Below, piece by piece: positions 17,222 through 25,832 of a DNA stretch of 52,233 nt (position 1 is its first letter; the number at the start of each line of letters is the position of its first letter). A model generated the notes under the pieces. That model was not told where the DNA came from. It searched no databases and worked only from the letters and a program-made list of their open reading frames with translations. Source of the stretch: Rhizobium lentis (lineage in GTDB: Bacteria; Pseudomonadota; Alphaproteobacteria; Rhizobiales; Rhizobiaceae); contig NZ_JACHBD010000021.1 of the NCBI RefSeq assembly GCF_014200175.1, positions 1 to 52,233 of the forward strand. The letters run 5' to 3'. The translations under genes were made by a program, and so were the position numbers.

Positions 17222-17872
17222 ATGGCGGGAAAAAATCAGGGCATCAACCCAGCTGACCTTTGGCGGCGTAGCACCGGGGTGCGGAAGGAAGGGCGTCTCT
17301 TCAATTCGTCAAAATCCCATACAATCAGCAGAATTTTGAAGCGCGCGTTAGACTTTGTCATTGCGGCATCTCTTTTATTTCTTCTGTCGCCGCTCCTTCT
17401 GTCGGGAGCAGTCATTATAATGCTCAGCGATCGGGGTGCCGTTTTCAAATCCCATCGGCTTATCGGCTATAGGGGAAAAGAGTTCGGTTGCCTTAAGTTT
17501 CGGACGACACGATCAGACGCAACGCCCAGCCTGCATGCGGCTATCGTCGGCGACATCCTGACGCGATCGAGCCTCGACAAGCTTCCGCAACTGATCAACG
17601 TGCTGCTTGGGCAGATGAGCCTCGTCGGACCTCGCGCCATTGCCAAAGAGGAGCTGCCCCGTTACGGCGAACACGCCTATGCCTACGTCGCAGTCCGTCC
17701 TGGCCTGACCGGTCATTGGCAGATCAGCGAACACGTCAGTTATCAGAATAGAGTTTTCCTCGACGTCGAGTATCTGCGCAATTGGACACTCACGTTGGAT
17801 TTCATGATAATGGCAAAGACTATGGCGGCCCTGCTTTCCAGGCACGCTTTACTGCCCAAGACGGACCTGTAG
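17222..17872 (+). CDS. Degenerate ExoY-like sugar transferase, probably inactive
   Basis: 216 aa from ATG 17222 (GGAG 6 bases upstream). It matches the 233-aa ExoY-like protein at 6435 along its length but lacks about 25-30 residues between FRT and VGDIL. The catalytic dyad Asp-Glu is changed to Asp119-Lys120 (SSLDKLPQ), KFRTM reads KFRTT, and VGPRP reads VGPRA. In PglC-type phosphoglycosyl transferases the Glu is essential, so activity is doubtful. The frame is open, so a regulatory or decoy role cannot be excluded. Its neighbours, a broken regulator and an ExoX-like gene, support a duplicated and decaying module. The open frame extends upstream to 17060 but homology does not. Confidence 0.8.
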   Translation: MAGKNQGINPADLWRRSTGVRKEGRLFNSSKSHTISRILKRALDFVIAASLLFLLSPLLLSGAVIIMLSDRGAVFKSHRLIGYRGKEFGCLKFRTTRSDATPSLHAAIVGDILTRSSLDKLPQLINVLLGQMSLVGPRAIAKEELPRYGEHAYAYVAVRPGLTGHWQISEHVSYQNRVFLDVEYLRNWTLTLDFMIMAKTMAALLSRHALLPKTDL

Positions 17873-17903
17873 GGTCGTTCGGTTTTCCCTCATACTCGTA
17901 GCA

Positions 17904-18203
17904 TTATCCGTGGGGGCGCTTGCCGGTCATAGGATCGCGCTCGGCAACAGAGTTCCTTTTCCGGCGCTTTTGCATATGCTCCCACAACGAGTAGGCGAAT
18001 AGACCCGCCAGATAGCTCACTTCCATCAAGACAAGCGCTTGGAGGCAGTAGGCGATCGCATCCGAGAAGGAGGAACCTTTCAGCAGGATCACAGCACCCA
18101 AGGCAACGACCAGCAGAAATGCAAAGGTTGCAAAGGCCCAGGCGCGAATGGTCGCTCCAGCAGCGATGGAGATGGCAACCACGACAAGCGCGCTCTTCAG
18201 CAT
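17904..18203 (-). CDS. Small ExoX/SyrA-like membrane protein, copy 2
   Basis: 99 aa, three hydrophobic helices and a strongly basic tail (HMQKRRKRN). It is a paralog of the protein at 13145-13441: MLxxAL, ISIAAGA, IRAWAFA and LVLMEVSYLAGLF are shared. GGAG lies 9 bases before its ATG. It converges on the degenerate ExoY-like gene with a 31-bp gap. By analogy with ExoX it may restrain an ExoY-type transferase in the membrane; this is inference. Unlike the two other members of its module it shows no damage. Confidence 0.7.
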   Translation of the reverse strand: MLKSALVVVAISIAAGATIRAWAFATFAFLLVVALGAVILLKGSSFSDAIAYCLQALVLMEVSYLAGLFAYSLWEHMQKRRKRNSVAERDPMTGKRPHG

Positions 18204-18573
18204 TAACCCGCTCCTCTCTTCACATCTCCTTTAAACCGCCGGCTGCCTCAATGACATGGCAAAAGCTCAAAGTCGAAGCGAAGTTCGATTAAAGTATTTT
18301 ATCTATTATTGTTAAAATATTCCTAAAACACGCTCAGTAAGCCGACCGAACCAAGCGCAGAATATTCGGCTATTCATCCGACAGGGCCACTCTATCGTCC
18401 GAAACCAAGAGATGTTTGCGGCATGCAGCAAGATTAATGCACGTCATCATGTGCAGTAAGCCTCCTCCTTACCACGACAGAGTGATGATCCTCCCCCGAC
18501 AATCGACCACGGTTCAACGAAACAGGGCTCGCCGGTGAATGGCGAGCCCTGCTGATGTCCTGCATCGATAAGG
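18204..18573. other. 370-bp intergenic region
   Basis: The part next to 18203 is AT-rich around 18280-18330 and probably carries the promoter of the leftward ExoX-like gene. The far end holds the hairpin terminator of the acyltransferase gene (18523-18551). I see no gene in it. Confidence 0.5.
18523..18551 (-). terminator. Hairpin terminator of the acyltransferase gene
   Basis: CAGGGCTCGCC (18523-18533) and GGCGAGCCCTG (18541-18551) form a perfect 11-bp stem with a 7-base loop, 22 bp after the acyltransferase stop. On the minus strand it is followed by TTT only, so it is a strong hairpin with a short U tract. Confidence 0.7.
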
Positions 18574-19683
18574 CTATTTCGAGACTGCGGCGGCCAATTG
18601 CCGTTTTGCGCCGCGCTGGAGGCTGAAATTTTCAAGCCAAGTAACTTGTTTCCTCAATTTCAACGCCGGCTTTTCGATGAATCTCCACGAGAAGGCGGCA
18701 AAGCAGGTCGCAATGATGCTACAGACAATGCCATTCAACCACCAGTTATGCGCCCAAGATCCGAGCGCTACGAACGCCTGTTGAATGGGATAGCCGTAGA
18801 GAAAAACGCCATAGGAATAGTCGGCCCCACTGAGAATGCCAAGCTTGCGGGGCGAGGTCAGGCCGAGGAAGACCGTGACATATCCGATTGCCGGAATGGC
18901 AATGAAATCTCCAAAGGAAGTGAACCAATAGGCCCATAATATGATTGTTGCCGAAGCAAGGAAAATTCTCACATCCCAGAGAACCTTGTCCTTGTAGAGA
19001 TAGAAGGTCACCCCCATGAGAAACGCGCAGATGAGCAGATTGCCCGACGCGGTCGTGGGCATGGTTGCCCAATCGCTCTCATGTTTCCAATACCTTGCGA
19101 TACCGAAGCTGATGATCAAAGCCGGCGTTGCGATAAGGGCGATCACCCGCCGCCTGACCACGCCGAGCAGAAACAGGGCGGCGATCGCGGCATAGCACTC
19201 AAGCTCGAAGGGCACCGTCCAGAGCTGCCCATTGACCATTGCGGCGTCGGGATTATCCAGGAATACACCAGGGAGATTGAAGTGGATGTGGCCTGTGACA
19301 TTCAGCAGATAAGTAAAGAACTGAGGATCGGTGAAATAGTCACTTAGGTCATACTCTGTATAGATCGCTCCGAGTATAAAGGCTGCCAGCAATACCTCCA
19401 CCGCAAGGGCAGGGTAGATCCGGATAAATCGGTTGCCGAGAAAGGAGATCAATGTCTTCGACCGTTCAAGACTGCCAGCCACTAGGAATCCGCTCAAGAC
19501 GAAGAACATCGGCAGCACTGATTTGATGACAGGACGGAAAGGCGACTCCCAGAGAAACAGGTCATCGCCGTATGTGACGCGGGCCGTATGTATCCAAAGT
19601 ACTGAAAAAGCTAACAGTAATCGCATATAATCGAATCCTGTCGGTCGCCCTTTCGCTAGATCAAGCTTTTCGCCGAGAAACAT
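18574..19683 (-). CDS. Membrane acyltransferase, Acyl_transf_3 family (OafA/ExoZ-like)
   Basis: 369 aa with about 10 membrane segments. Near the N-terminus FDYMRLLLAFSVLWIHT and then MFFVLSGFL are hallmarks of the family, with the His in the first helix taken as catalytic. A late WRFIEKPALK motif matches OafA-type ends. Such proteins move acetyl or similar groups onto sugars; ExoZ acetylates succinoglycan. It is likely to decorate the EPS made by this cluster. ATG 19683 was chosen for its AAGGG site 6 bases upstream; the frame is open to 19752. The acyl group and acceptor are unknown. Confidence 0.85.
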   Translation of the reverse strand: MFLGEKLDLAKGRPTGFDYMRLLLAFSVLWIHTARVTYGDDLFLWESPFRPVIKSVLPMFFVLSGFLVAGSLERSKTLISFLGNRFIRIYPALAVEVLLAAFILGAIYTEYDLSDYFTDPQFFTYLLNVTGHIHFNLPGVFLDNPDAAMVNGQLWTVPFELECYAAIAALFLLGVVRRRVIALIATPALIISFGIARYWKHESDWATMPTTASGNLLICAFLMGVTFYLYKDKVLWDVRIFLASATIILWAYWFTSFGDFIAIPAIGYVTVFLGLTSPRKLGILSGADYSYGVFLYGYPIQQAFVALGSWAHNWWLNGIVCSIIATCFAAFSWRFIEKPALKLRKQVTWLENFSLQRGAKRQLAAAVSK

Positions 19684-19887
19684 CTGTGGCCCTTTCAGAA
19701 GTATTGACTCGATTTGGATTGGCAAGCTGTCGCCGCAGCGCAGCGGCGGCATGATTGCCGGGTCGGGACCGCGTGTCAGTGACCAGAGCTACATTAGGAA
19801 AAATTGAAGGAGAGAGCGCCCCTCTCCCGAAGACGAGGCAACTGACCACAACCAGGCGATCGGGCAGCGAATTCAAATGAGGAAACC

Positions 19888-22206
19888 ATGAAATTTCTGG
19901 CCAGGCTGTTTTTGATTGTTCTCGCCTTTATCGGATTGGGCCTGATAGGAGGCGGCGCCCTGCTGCTCAGCCTCGGTGGCTCGCCCTATTACGCGATCGG
20001 CGGGGTTGCCTATCTGGCTGCCGCGCTTCTGCTGTGGCGCCGGCAGATGTCTGGCGCCCTCATTGTCCTGCTTGTCGCAGCTCTCACCCTTCCCTGGGCA
20101 CTATGGGAGTCGGGTTTCAATTTTTGGGCGCTCTTTCCGCGTTTGATGTCCCCCATCGCACTGGCGGGCTTTGCACTTCTCTTTGCGCCGTCGCTGTCGC
20201 CAACCGCCAACCGGAAGCTCTTTTACGGTGGCACTTTGCTTGCGGCGATCCTGCTCGCGGCGGGGTTCAGCCTTGCTTTCACGCCGCATGGGCTGATCCG
20301 CCCTTCCGCCGATATCCCCGCCTATAAGACTGCCAAGGGCAACAACTCCCCCTCCGACTGGACATCCTATGGCCGCAGCACGGCCGGGGATCGCTACTCC
20401 CCATTCGATCAGATCAACCGCGGCAATGTTGCCAAGCTCGATCTTGCCTGGACATATCGCACCGGGAAAAGCGATGGCGCCGACCAGAACACGCCGCTGC
20501 AGATCGGCGACACGATCTACACCTGCACGCCGACGGACGTGATCGCAGCGCTTGACGCAGATACGGGCAAACCGCGCTGGACCTTCGATCCGAAGGCGGC
20601 GGCGCCGTACTGGCAGCGCTGCCGCGGCCTCGGTTACTACAAGATGCCATCGGAGGCCCAATCAGCCGACGGTTTTTGCAATGAGCGTCTGGTGCAGACG
20701 ACGATCGATGCCCGCCTCCTGGAGATCGACAGCAAGACCGGCGCGTTCTGCAAGGGCTTCGGAGACAATGGCACCGTGCGGCTTTCCCAGGGCATGGGTG
20801 AAGTCAAGTCAGGTTACTATTTCCAGACATCGGCCCCGCTGATTGCCCGTAATCTGATCGTCGTCGGAGGCTGGGTCATCGACAATCAGGAGGTTGGAGA
20901 ACCCTCGGGCGTCATCCGCGCCTTCAATGTCGTCACCGGCGAACTCGAATGGGCATGGGATCTCGGCAATCCCGAGATCACCAAACTCCCGCCGGAGGGC
21001 CAGACCTATACGCGGGCCACGCCGAACATGTGGACGACTGCGGCATTCGACGACAAGCTCGGCCTCATCTATGCACCGCTCGGCAATACCACCCCGGATT
21101 ATTACGGCGTCAATCGCCCGGCTTTCGCCGATCAATACAATGCCACTTTGGTGGCGCTCGATGTCACGACGGGACGGGAGAGATGGAAGTTCCAGACCGT
21201 GCATCACGATATCTGGGACTATGACCTGCCGGCCCAGCCGGTTCTGCTCGACCTGCCCGATGGCAATGGCGCCACCGTGCCGGCTCTCCTACAGACCACC
21301 AAACGCGGGCAGCTTTTCCTGCTCAACCGTCAGAGCGGTGTACCCCTTGCCGAGGTTCAGGAGAGACCAGTGCCGCAGGAAGGCGGCGCACCGGAAGAGA
21401 AGCTGTCTCCGACGCAGCCCTATTCCGTCGGCATGCCGACGATCGGTGCGGAACGGGTGACGGAGCAGACGGCTTGGGGACTGACGATGTTCGATCAGTT
21501 GGCATGCCGCATCGCCTTTCGAAAAATGCGCTACGACGGCGATTTCACCCCGATCGGCCCGCAATATGCGATCCAGCAGCCGGGAAATCTTGGCGGCCTC
21601 AATTGGGGGAGCGTGTCGGTCGACCTGCCCAACAACCGGGTCTTCCTGAACGATATCCGCGTGCCCAGCCTCTTCGCACTCATTCCCCGCGGGGAGTATG
21701 TCGATTTTGCCCTAACCACGACCGCTCACGGCCCCTCCGCCCCGCAGCGCGGCACGCCTTACGGCATGGCCACCGAAATGTGGACCTCGAGACTCCGCGT
21801 TCCCTGCACGCAGCCGCCCTTCGGCACCGTCACAGCCGTGGATCTGAACACACGCAAGATCGCATGGCAGGTCCCGGCCGGGACCGCCGAACAGCTCGGG
21901 CCGTTTAAGATCAAAACCAATCTGCCGATGCCAATGGGCCTGCCGAGTTATGCCGGCACGTCGGCGACCGCCGGCGGCGTCGTCTTCTTTGCCGGCTTCC
22001 AGGATTATTACATCCGCGCCTACGACGCCGAGAACGGCGATGAGCTCTGGAAATATCCCCTACCGGTCGGCTCGAGCGCCACGCCCATGACCTACGTCTC
22101 GCCGAAAACCGGCAGGCAATATGTGGTGATCTCGGTTGGCGGAGCGCCATATTCCAAGGACAACGGCGATTACGTGTTCGCCTTTTCTCTAAAAGACGAA
22201 GATTAG
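19888..22206 (+). CDS. gcd: Membrane-bound PQQ-dependent glucose dehydrogenase
   Basis: 772 aa. Five N-terminal membrane helices (~1-140) anchor a periplasmic eight-bladed beta-propeller with tryptophan-docking repeats. HHDIWDYDLPAQP holds the catalytic Asp, and TKRGQLFLLNR supplies the lysine near PQQ. It oxidises glucose to gluconolactone in the periplasm and passes electrons to ubiquinone. Length matches Gcd (about 780-800). GAGG lies before the ATG. It is divergent from the acyltransferase gene across 204 bp and is probably transcribed alone. PQQ must be made by genes outside the window. It is not obviously part of EPS synthesis. Confidence 0.93.
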   Translation: MKFLARLFLIVLAFIGLGLIGGGALLLSLGGSPYYAIGGVAYLAAALLLWRRQMSGALIVLLVAALTLPWALWESGFNFWALFPRLMSPIALAGFALLFAPSLSPTANRKLFYGGTLLAAILLAAGFSLAFTPHGLIRPSADIPAYKTAKGNNSPSDWTSYGRSTAGDRYSPFDQINRGNVAKLDLAWTYRTGKSDGADQNTPLQIGDTIYTCTPTDVIAALDADTGKPRWTFDPKAAAPYWQRCRGLGYYKMPSEAQSADGFCNERLVQTTIDARLLEIDSKTGAFCKGFGDNGTVRLSQGMGEVKSGYYFQTSAPLIARNLIVVGGWVIDNQEVGEPSGVIRAFNVVTGELEWAWDLGNPEITKLPPEGQTYTRATPNMWTTAAFDDKLGLIYAPLGNTTPDYYGVNRPAFADQYNATLVALDVTTGRERWKFQTVHHDIWDYDLPAQPVLLDLPDGNGATVPALLQTTKRGQLFLLNRQSGVPLAEVQERPVPQEGGAPEEKLSPTQPYSVGMPTIGAERVTEQTAWGLTMFDQLACRIAFRKMRYDGDFTPIGPQYAIQQPGNLGGLNWGSVSVDLPNNRVFLNDIRVPSLFALIPRGEYVDFALTTTAHGPSAPQRGTPYGMATEMWTSRLRVPCTQPPFGTVTAVDLNTRKIAWQVPAGTAEQLGPFKIKTNLPMPMGLPSYAGTSATAGGVVFFAGFQDYYIRAYDAENGDELWKYPLPVGSSATPMTYVSPKTGRQYVVISVGGAPYSKDNGDYVFAFSLKDED

Positions 22207-22263
22207 CGCCGCTGCCGGTCACACTGTGCTATTTTGGTCCGATGAGGAACTGAGGCTACGAGC

Positions 22264-22866
22264 GTGACGCGAAAACTGGCGGCGATCCTGGTCGCGGATG
22301 TAGTCGGCTAAAGCCGTCTCGCCGGTGCGGACGAGGATCGCATCCTGGCGCGGCTGAGAACCCTGCGCAGCGACCTGATCGATCCGACGATCGCGGTGCA
22401 CAATGGCCGTATCGTCAAGCCCACCGGCGATCGAAGCCTCATCGAGTTTCGCAGCGCCGTCGACGCCGTGCGCTGCGCGATCGAGGTGCCGACGGCGATG
22501 GTCGAGCGCAATATCGGCGTGCTTCCGGAGCATCGCATCGAGTTCCGGGTCGGGATCCATCTGGGAGATGTTGTCGAGGAGAACGACGGCGACCTGATGG
22601 GCGACGGCGTCAACATCGCCGCGCGATTGGAGGGAGTTGCTCAGCCCGGCGCCATCTGCCTCTCCGAAGATGTCTACCGCCAGGTGAGAGCGCGGCTTGA
22701 ATGTGCCGTGACTGATCTCGGCAAAGTCCCTCTCACCCTGGACACGCTTTGCGATGTCACCGGAATTGCCGAACCAGAAGTCAATCTTGGTCTAATCGGC
22801 GGCACCGGGACCAGCAAGAATCGCTGTAGCGAGAAGGGCGCCGGCGGCGCGGCGCTCCGCCGATGA
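22264..22866 (+). pseudogene. Broken class III adenylate/guanylate cyclase gene
   Basis: From GTG 22264 the frame encodes VTRKLAAILVADVVG, then TAA at 22309 where the family has Tyr (VVGYSRL). It continues SRLAGADEDRILARL through the cyclase catalytic domain (VKPTGDR, GDLMGDGVNIAARLEG, GAICLSEDVYRQV). Family resemblance stops near TDLGK (~22725) and the rest of a normal long cyclase (TPR-type C-terminus) is missing. KPTGDR replaces the usual TGDG. A restart at 22396 gives a 156-aa open frame, but it lacks the first metal-binding Asp. This is a remnant at the right end of the EPS region. Confidence 0.85.
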
Positions 22867-23224
22867 ACCTGCTGAAGGCGACAGTGCGCGATGGCCGGCT
22901 GGCGATTGCAGGTTCCGATGCCAGCCTGCCCCTGCTGGCCCGCTTCGCCGAAGCCGCCGTCAATGGCCGCGAACTCGTCCTCGGCATCCGCCCCGAGGCC
23001 CTTCGCACGGACGGCGCCGGCCCGTCGCTCAAGGCAACCCTTGAGGTCGCCGAGCTGGCCCAGAACTCGTCGTCACCGCCCTTGCCGGAAATCAGCGGCT
23101 GATGGCTTGCCTACCGCCGCGCACGCCGATCCGCGACGACGAAACGCTCACCCTCTTCTTCGACGAGGAGGCGATGCATCTCTTCGATCCGCAAACCGGC
23201 CTCAGCTGTCTTCGCGAGGGATAA
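22863..23224 (+). pseudogene. Truncated, frameshifted 3' fragment of a sugar ABC ATPase gene
   Basis: Homology starts abruptly at 22863 with MNLLKATVRDGRLAI, which in intact UgpC/MalK proteins follows GSPP in the middle of the protein. The frame encodes the regulatory domain (LVLGIRPEAL) to LEVAELAQN. There it slips relative to the true frame, which resumes as PELVVTALAGNQRLMACLPP and ends at TAA 23222-23224. About 240 N-terminal codons, including Walker A and B, are missing. Bases 23057-23187 are identical to 1-131. It is the duplicated end of the gene at the left edge or of a close relative. Confidence 0.85.
23057..23187 (+). repeat. 131-bp direct repeat, right copy
   Basis: Identical to 1-131. 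After 23187 the copies differ at about a quarter of positions up to the stop codons, so identity ends sharply within a homologous region. That is consistent with recombination or gene conversion between related ABC genes. Confidence 0.95.
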
Positions 23225-23561
23225 GGACGATACGTACTTCGCGGACGCACCAAGCTGCAGGACGCTATTGCCTACACAAGGAAATAGCACGACACGTCCG
23301 ATCGATGCCTCTCGGTCGGCCGGGACCGCCTGGTTCTCGCGGCTACGCTAGATCGCCCGCTCGCTATGGCGCTATCGAACGCGCGCGTCGCGAGTGGTCT
23401 TCGCCACATCGGGCTGGCCCGGTTTCGCTCCGCCGATGACAATAACCTTGTGAAAAAGCTCATACTAGGGCACAATTTATGAACGCATCTGAAGTTGCGG
23501 CACGATCTCATAGCCGGCCGTCTCGCGCCGAGTGACAGTTCGCGCCGGAGGGGCGGCGTCG
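23225..23561 (+). promoter_or_regulatory. Leader and probable promoter region of the nuo operon
   Basis: 337 bp between the ABC remnant and nuoJ. I see no gene. A possible promoter is TTGTGA (23448-23453), a 17-base gap, then CACAAT (23471-23476), about 85 bp before the nuoJ start. The match is only moderate, and no operator was recognised. Confidence 0.4.
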
Positions 23562-24062
23562 ATGGATCAGGGGTTCTTTCTTCTGTTCGCTACGGTGTCC
23601 GTGATCACCGCTCTGACGGTGGTCCTGGCGCGGAATCCGGTTCACAGCGCATTGGCGTTGATGGCGTGTTTCCTTAGTATCTCGGCCATCTTCGTCTTGC
23701 TCGAGGCGCCGTTCCTCGCGGTCATCCAGATCTTTGTCTATGTCGGCGCGATCATGGTCCTGTTCCTGTTCGTGATCATGATGATCGATGTGCGCGAAGC
23801 GGTGTTGCAGCGGTTCTTGCCGGGCGGCAACCTTCCGGCTCTGGTGCTGGTCGTTCTGCTTGGCGTCGAGATGCTTGTGCTGGTGCTCTGGAGTGACCGC
23901 TTTTCGGTCATCGAATCTGTCGCCATACCCGGCGGCGATCAGATCAGACAGCTCAGCACGACGCTTTTCGCCGACTATCTCCTGCCGTTCGAAATCGCCT
24001 CCGTGATCCTTTTGGCGGCCCTGGTCGGCGCCATCGTGCTGGCGCGGAAGGAGCCGGAGTGA
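23562..24062 (+). CDS. nuoJ: NADH-quinone oxidoreductase subunit J
   Basis: 166 aa with five membrane helices. NPVHSALALM and the glycine-rich VIQIFVYVGAIMVLFLFVIMM (TM3, the pi-bulge helix linking the quinone site to the proton arm) identify NuoJ. The start at 23562 follows GGAGGGG; the frame is open 10 codons further up. It is the first gene of a tightly packed operon, and its stop overlaps the nuoK start (TGATG). It sits in the membrane arm of complex I. Confidence 0.93.
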   Translation: MDQGFFLLFATVSVITALTVVLARNPVHSALALMACFLSISAIFVLLEAPFLAVIQIFVYVGAIMVLFLFVIMMIDVREAVLQRFLPGGNLPALVLVVLLGVEMLVLVLWSDRFSVIESVAIPGGDQIRQLSTTLFADYLLPFEIASVILLAALVGAIVLARKEPE

Positions 24063-24364
24063 TGGTTCCGCTCTGGTGGTATATTGTGCTTGGAGTGGTC
24101 CTGTTCGTGATCGGAGCGGCGGGCGTACTGATCCGGCGCAACATTCTGGTGGTGCTCATGTCGCTGGAGCTGTTGCTCAACTCGGTCAACATCAACTTCA
24201 TCGCTTTCGGGCATTACTACGCCGATTTTCGCGGGCAGATCTTCGCGATCTTCGTCATCGCAATCACCGCGGCGGAGGTTGCGGTCGCCCTCGGTATCCT
24301 GGTCGCCCTCGTGAGGAACAAGTCCACCCTCAAGGTCGACGACGTGACCATGATGAAAGGATAG
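24062..24364 (+). CDS. nuoK: NADH-quinone oxidoreductase subunit K
   Basis: 100 aa, three helices. It carries the two buried glutamates expected in TM2 and TM3: LMSLELLLNSVNINF and ITAAEVAVALGI. ATG 24062 overlaps the nuoJ stop; a GTG at 24059 is an alternative. NuoK is part of the proton-translocating E-channel region between NuoJ and NuoN. The next gene follows after 4 bp. Confidence 0.95.
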   Translation: MVPLWWYIVLGVVLFVIGAAGVLIRRNILVVLMSLELLLNSVNINFIAFGHYYADFRGQIFAIFVIAITAAEVAVALGILVALVRNKSTLKVDDVTMMKG

Positions 24365-24368
24365 CGGT

Positions 24369-25832
24369 TTGGACCCGGTGATATCGATCCGGCCGCTGCT
24401 TGCCGTTGCCGTCGCAGGTCTGGCGGCCCTTGCGATTCTCCTTCTGGACAACCGTGAGAAACTCCGCGATGTCGTCTCCCCGTTGGCCGCAATCGCCATG
24501 TTCGCGATTGTCGCCTCGATGGCGCCCACCGTGCTGGCGGGCCGGACGATCGATTTGCGCCTGTTCGAGATCCTGCCGGGGATTGACTTCGCTTTTCGGG
24601 TCGACTCGCTCGGCATGGTGTTTGCCACCGTCTCGTCGCTGCTGTGGATCGTGGCTGCGATTTATTCCATCGGCTACATGCGGCACTTGCACGAGCACGC
24701 GCAGACCCGGTTCTTCGCCTGCTTCGCCAGCAGTCTGGCCGCCGCCGCAGGGGGCGCCTTCGCCGCCAATTTGTTTACGCTGGTGATCTTCTACGAGGTG
24801 CTCAGTCTCGTTACCTATCCCCTCGTGTACCACCACGAGGACGAGCAAGGATGGACGAGCAGCCGCAAGTACCTCGTCTATCTGATGGGCGCGTCGAAAA
24901 GCGTGCTGCTCGCCGCGTTGGCGCTGACCTACCACATTGCCGGGTCGCTCGACTTTGTGACGGGCGGGCTGCTGGCGGGAGCTGATGCCTCCGCGCTGCT
25001 GCTGACGGTCGTGTATTTCTGCTATCTCTTTGGCTTCGCCAAGGCCGCGGTAATGCCGATGCACGCCTGGCTGCCTGCCGCGATGGTGGCTCCGACACCG
25101 GTCAGCGCGCTCCTGCATGCGGTGGCCGTGGTCAAGATGGGCGTGTTCTGCGTGCTGCGAGTGGTCTTCCATGTTTTCGGCGTCGAACTGGTGGGGAAGC
25201 TGGGCCTCGGTATCGCCACGGCCTATCTGGTTTCGTTCACGATCCTCATGGCGTCGGTCTACGCCCTCACGCGGGACGACCTGAAGGCGAGGCTCGCCTA
25301 TTCGACCGTCAGCCAACTCTCCTACATCGTGCTGGGCGCGGTTCTGTTGTCGCCGGTCGCGATGGTCGGCGGCATCATTCACATCGCGGCGCATGCGTTC
25401 TCCAAAATCACACTCTTTTTCTGCGCGGGTTCAATCTATTGCGCATCTGGCAAGCGCAACATCAGCGATATGGCTGGGATCGGCCGAAGGCTGCCCTGGA
25501 CGATGGGGGCATTCTTCGTCGGTTCGCTCAGCATGATCGGGGTGCCGCTGACCGCGGGCTTCGTCAGCAAGTGGTATCTGGTACGGGGTTCGGTGGAGGC
25601 GGGGGAAATCCCATTCCTGATCGTGCTCCTCATAAGTTCGGTCCTGAATGCCGCCTATTTCCTGCCAATCAGCTATCTCGCCTTTTTCGGGACTGAGGCA
25701 CAGGAGAGCCCCGCGACGGTTCGGGAAATTCCGATGGTCACGATCCCGCTGGTCGCAACCGCCATCCTGTCGGTGCTGATGGGCATCTTCCCTGGCTATT
25801 TTCTCACCTTGGCGGACGGAGTGGTCAGATGA
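24369..25832 (+). CDS. Antiporter-like subunit, MrpD/NuoM type (extra complex I pump subunit)
   Basis: 487 aa, about 14 helices. Key charged residues of a proton channel are all present: TM5 Glu143 (FYEVLSL), TM7 Lys225 (FAKAAVMPMHAWLP), TM8 Lys256 (VVKMGVF) and TM12 Lys401 (VSKWYLV). Rhizobial annotations call such proteins cation/H+ antiporter subunit D. It lacks the long C-terminal lateral helix of NuoL. It sits inside the nuo operon, 4 bp after nuoK and overlapping the next gene by ATGA, so it is very likely a structural part of this complex I. With NuoL, NuoM and NuoN it makes four such subunits. Confidence 0.88.
   Translation: MDPVISIRPLLAVAVAGLAALAILLLDNREKLRDVVSPLAAIAMFAIVASMAPTVLAGRTIDLRLFEILPGIDFAFRVDSLGMVFATVSSLLWIVAAIYSIGYMRHLHEHAQTRFFACFASSLAAAAGGAFAANLFTLVIFYEVLSLVTYPLVYHHEDEQGWTSSRKYLVYLMGASKSVLLAALALTYHIAGSLDFVTGGLLAGADASALLLTVVYFCYLFGFAKAAVMPMHAWLPAAMVAPTPVSALLHAVAVVKMGVFCVLRVVFHVFGVELVGKLGLGIATAYLVSFTILMASVYALTRDDLKARLAYSTVSQLSYIVLGAVLLSPVAMVGGIIHIAAHAFSKITLFFCAGSIYCASGKRNISDMAGIGRRLPWTMGAFFVGSLSMIGVPLTAGFVSKWYLVRGSVEAGEIPFLIVLLISSVLNAAYFLPISYLAFFGTEAQESPATVREIPMVTIPLVATAILSVLMGIFPGYFLTLADGVVR

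Noticed and set aside
24330..25394. 354-codon minus-strand frame across the MrpD-like gene
   Set aside because: Composition rich in His, Arg, Asp and Gln with no recognisable domain; a shadow of the forward gene.
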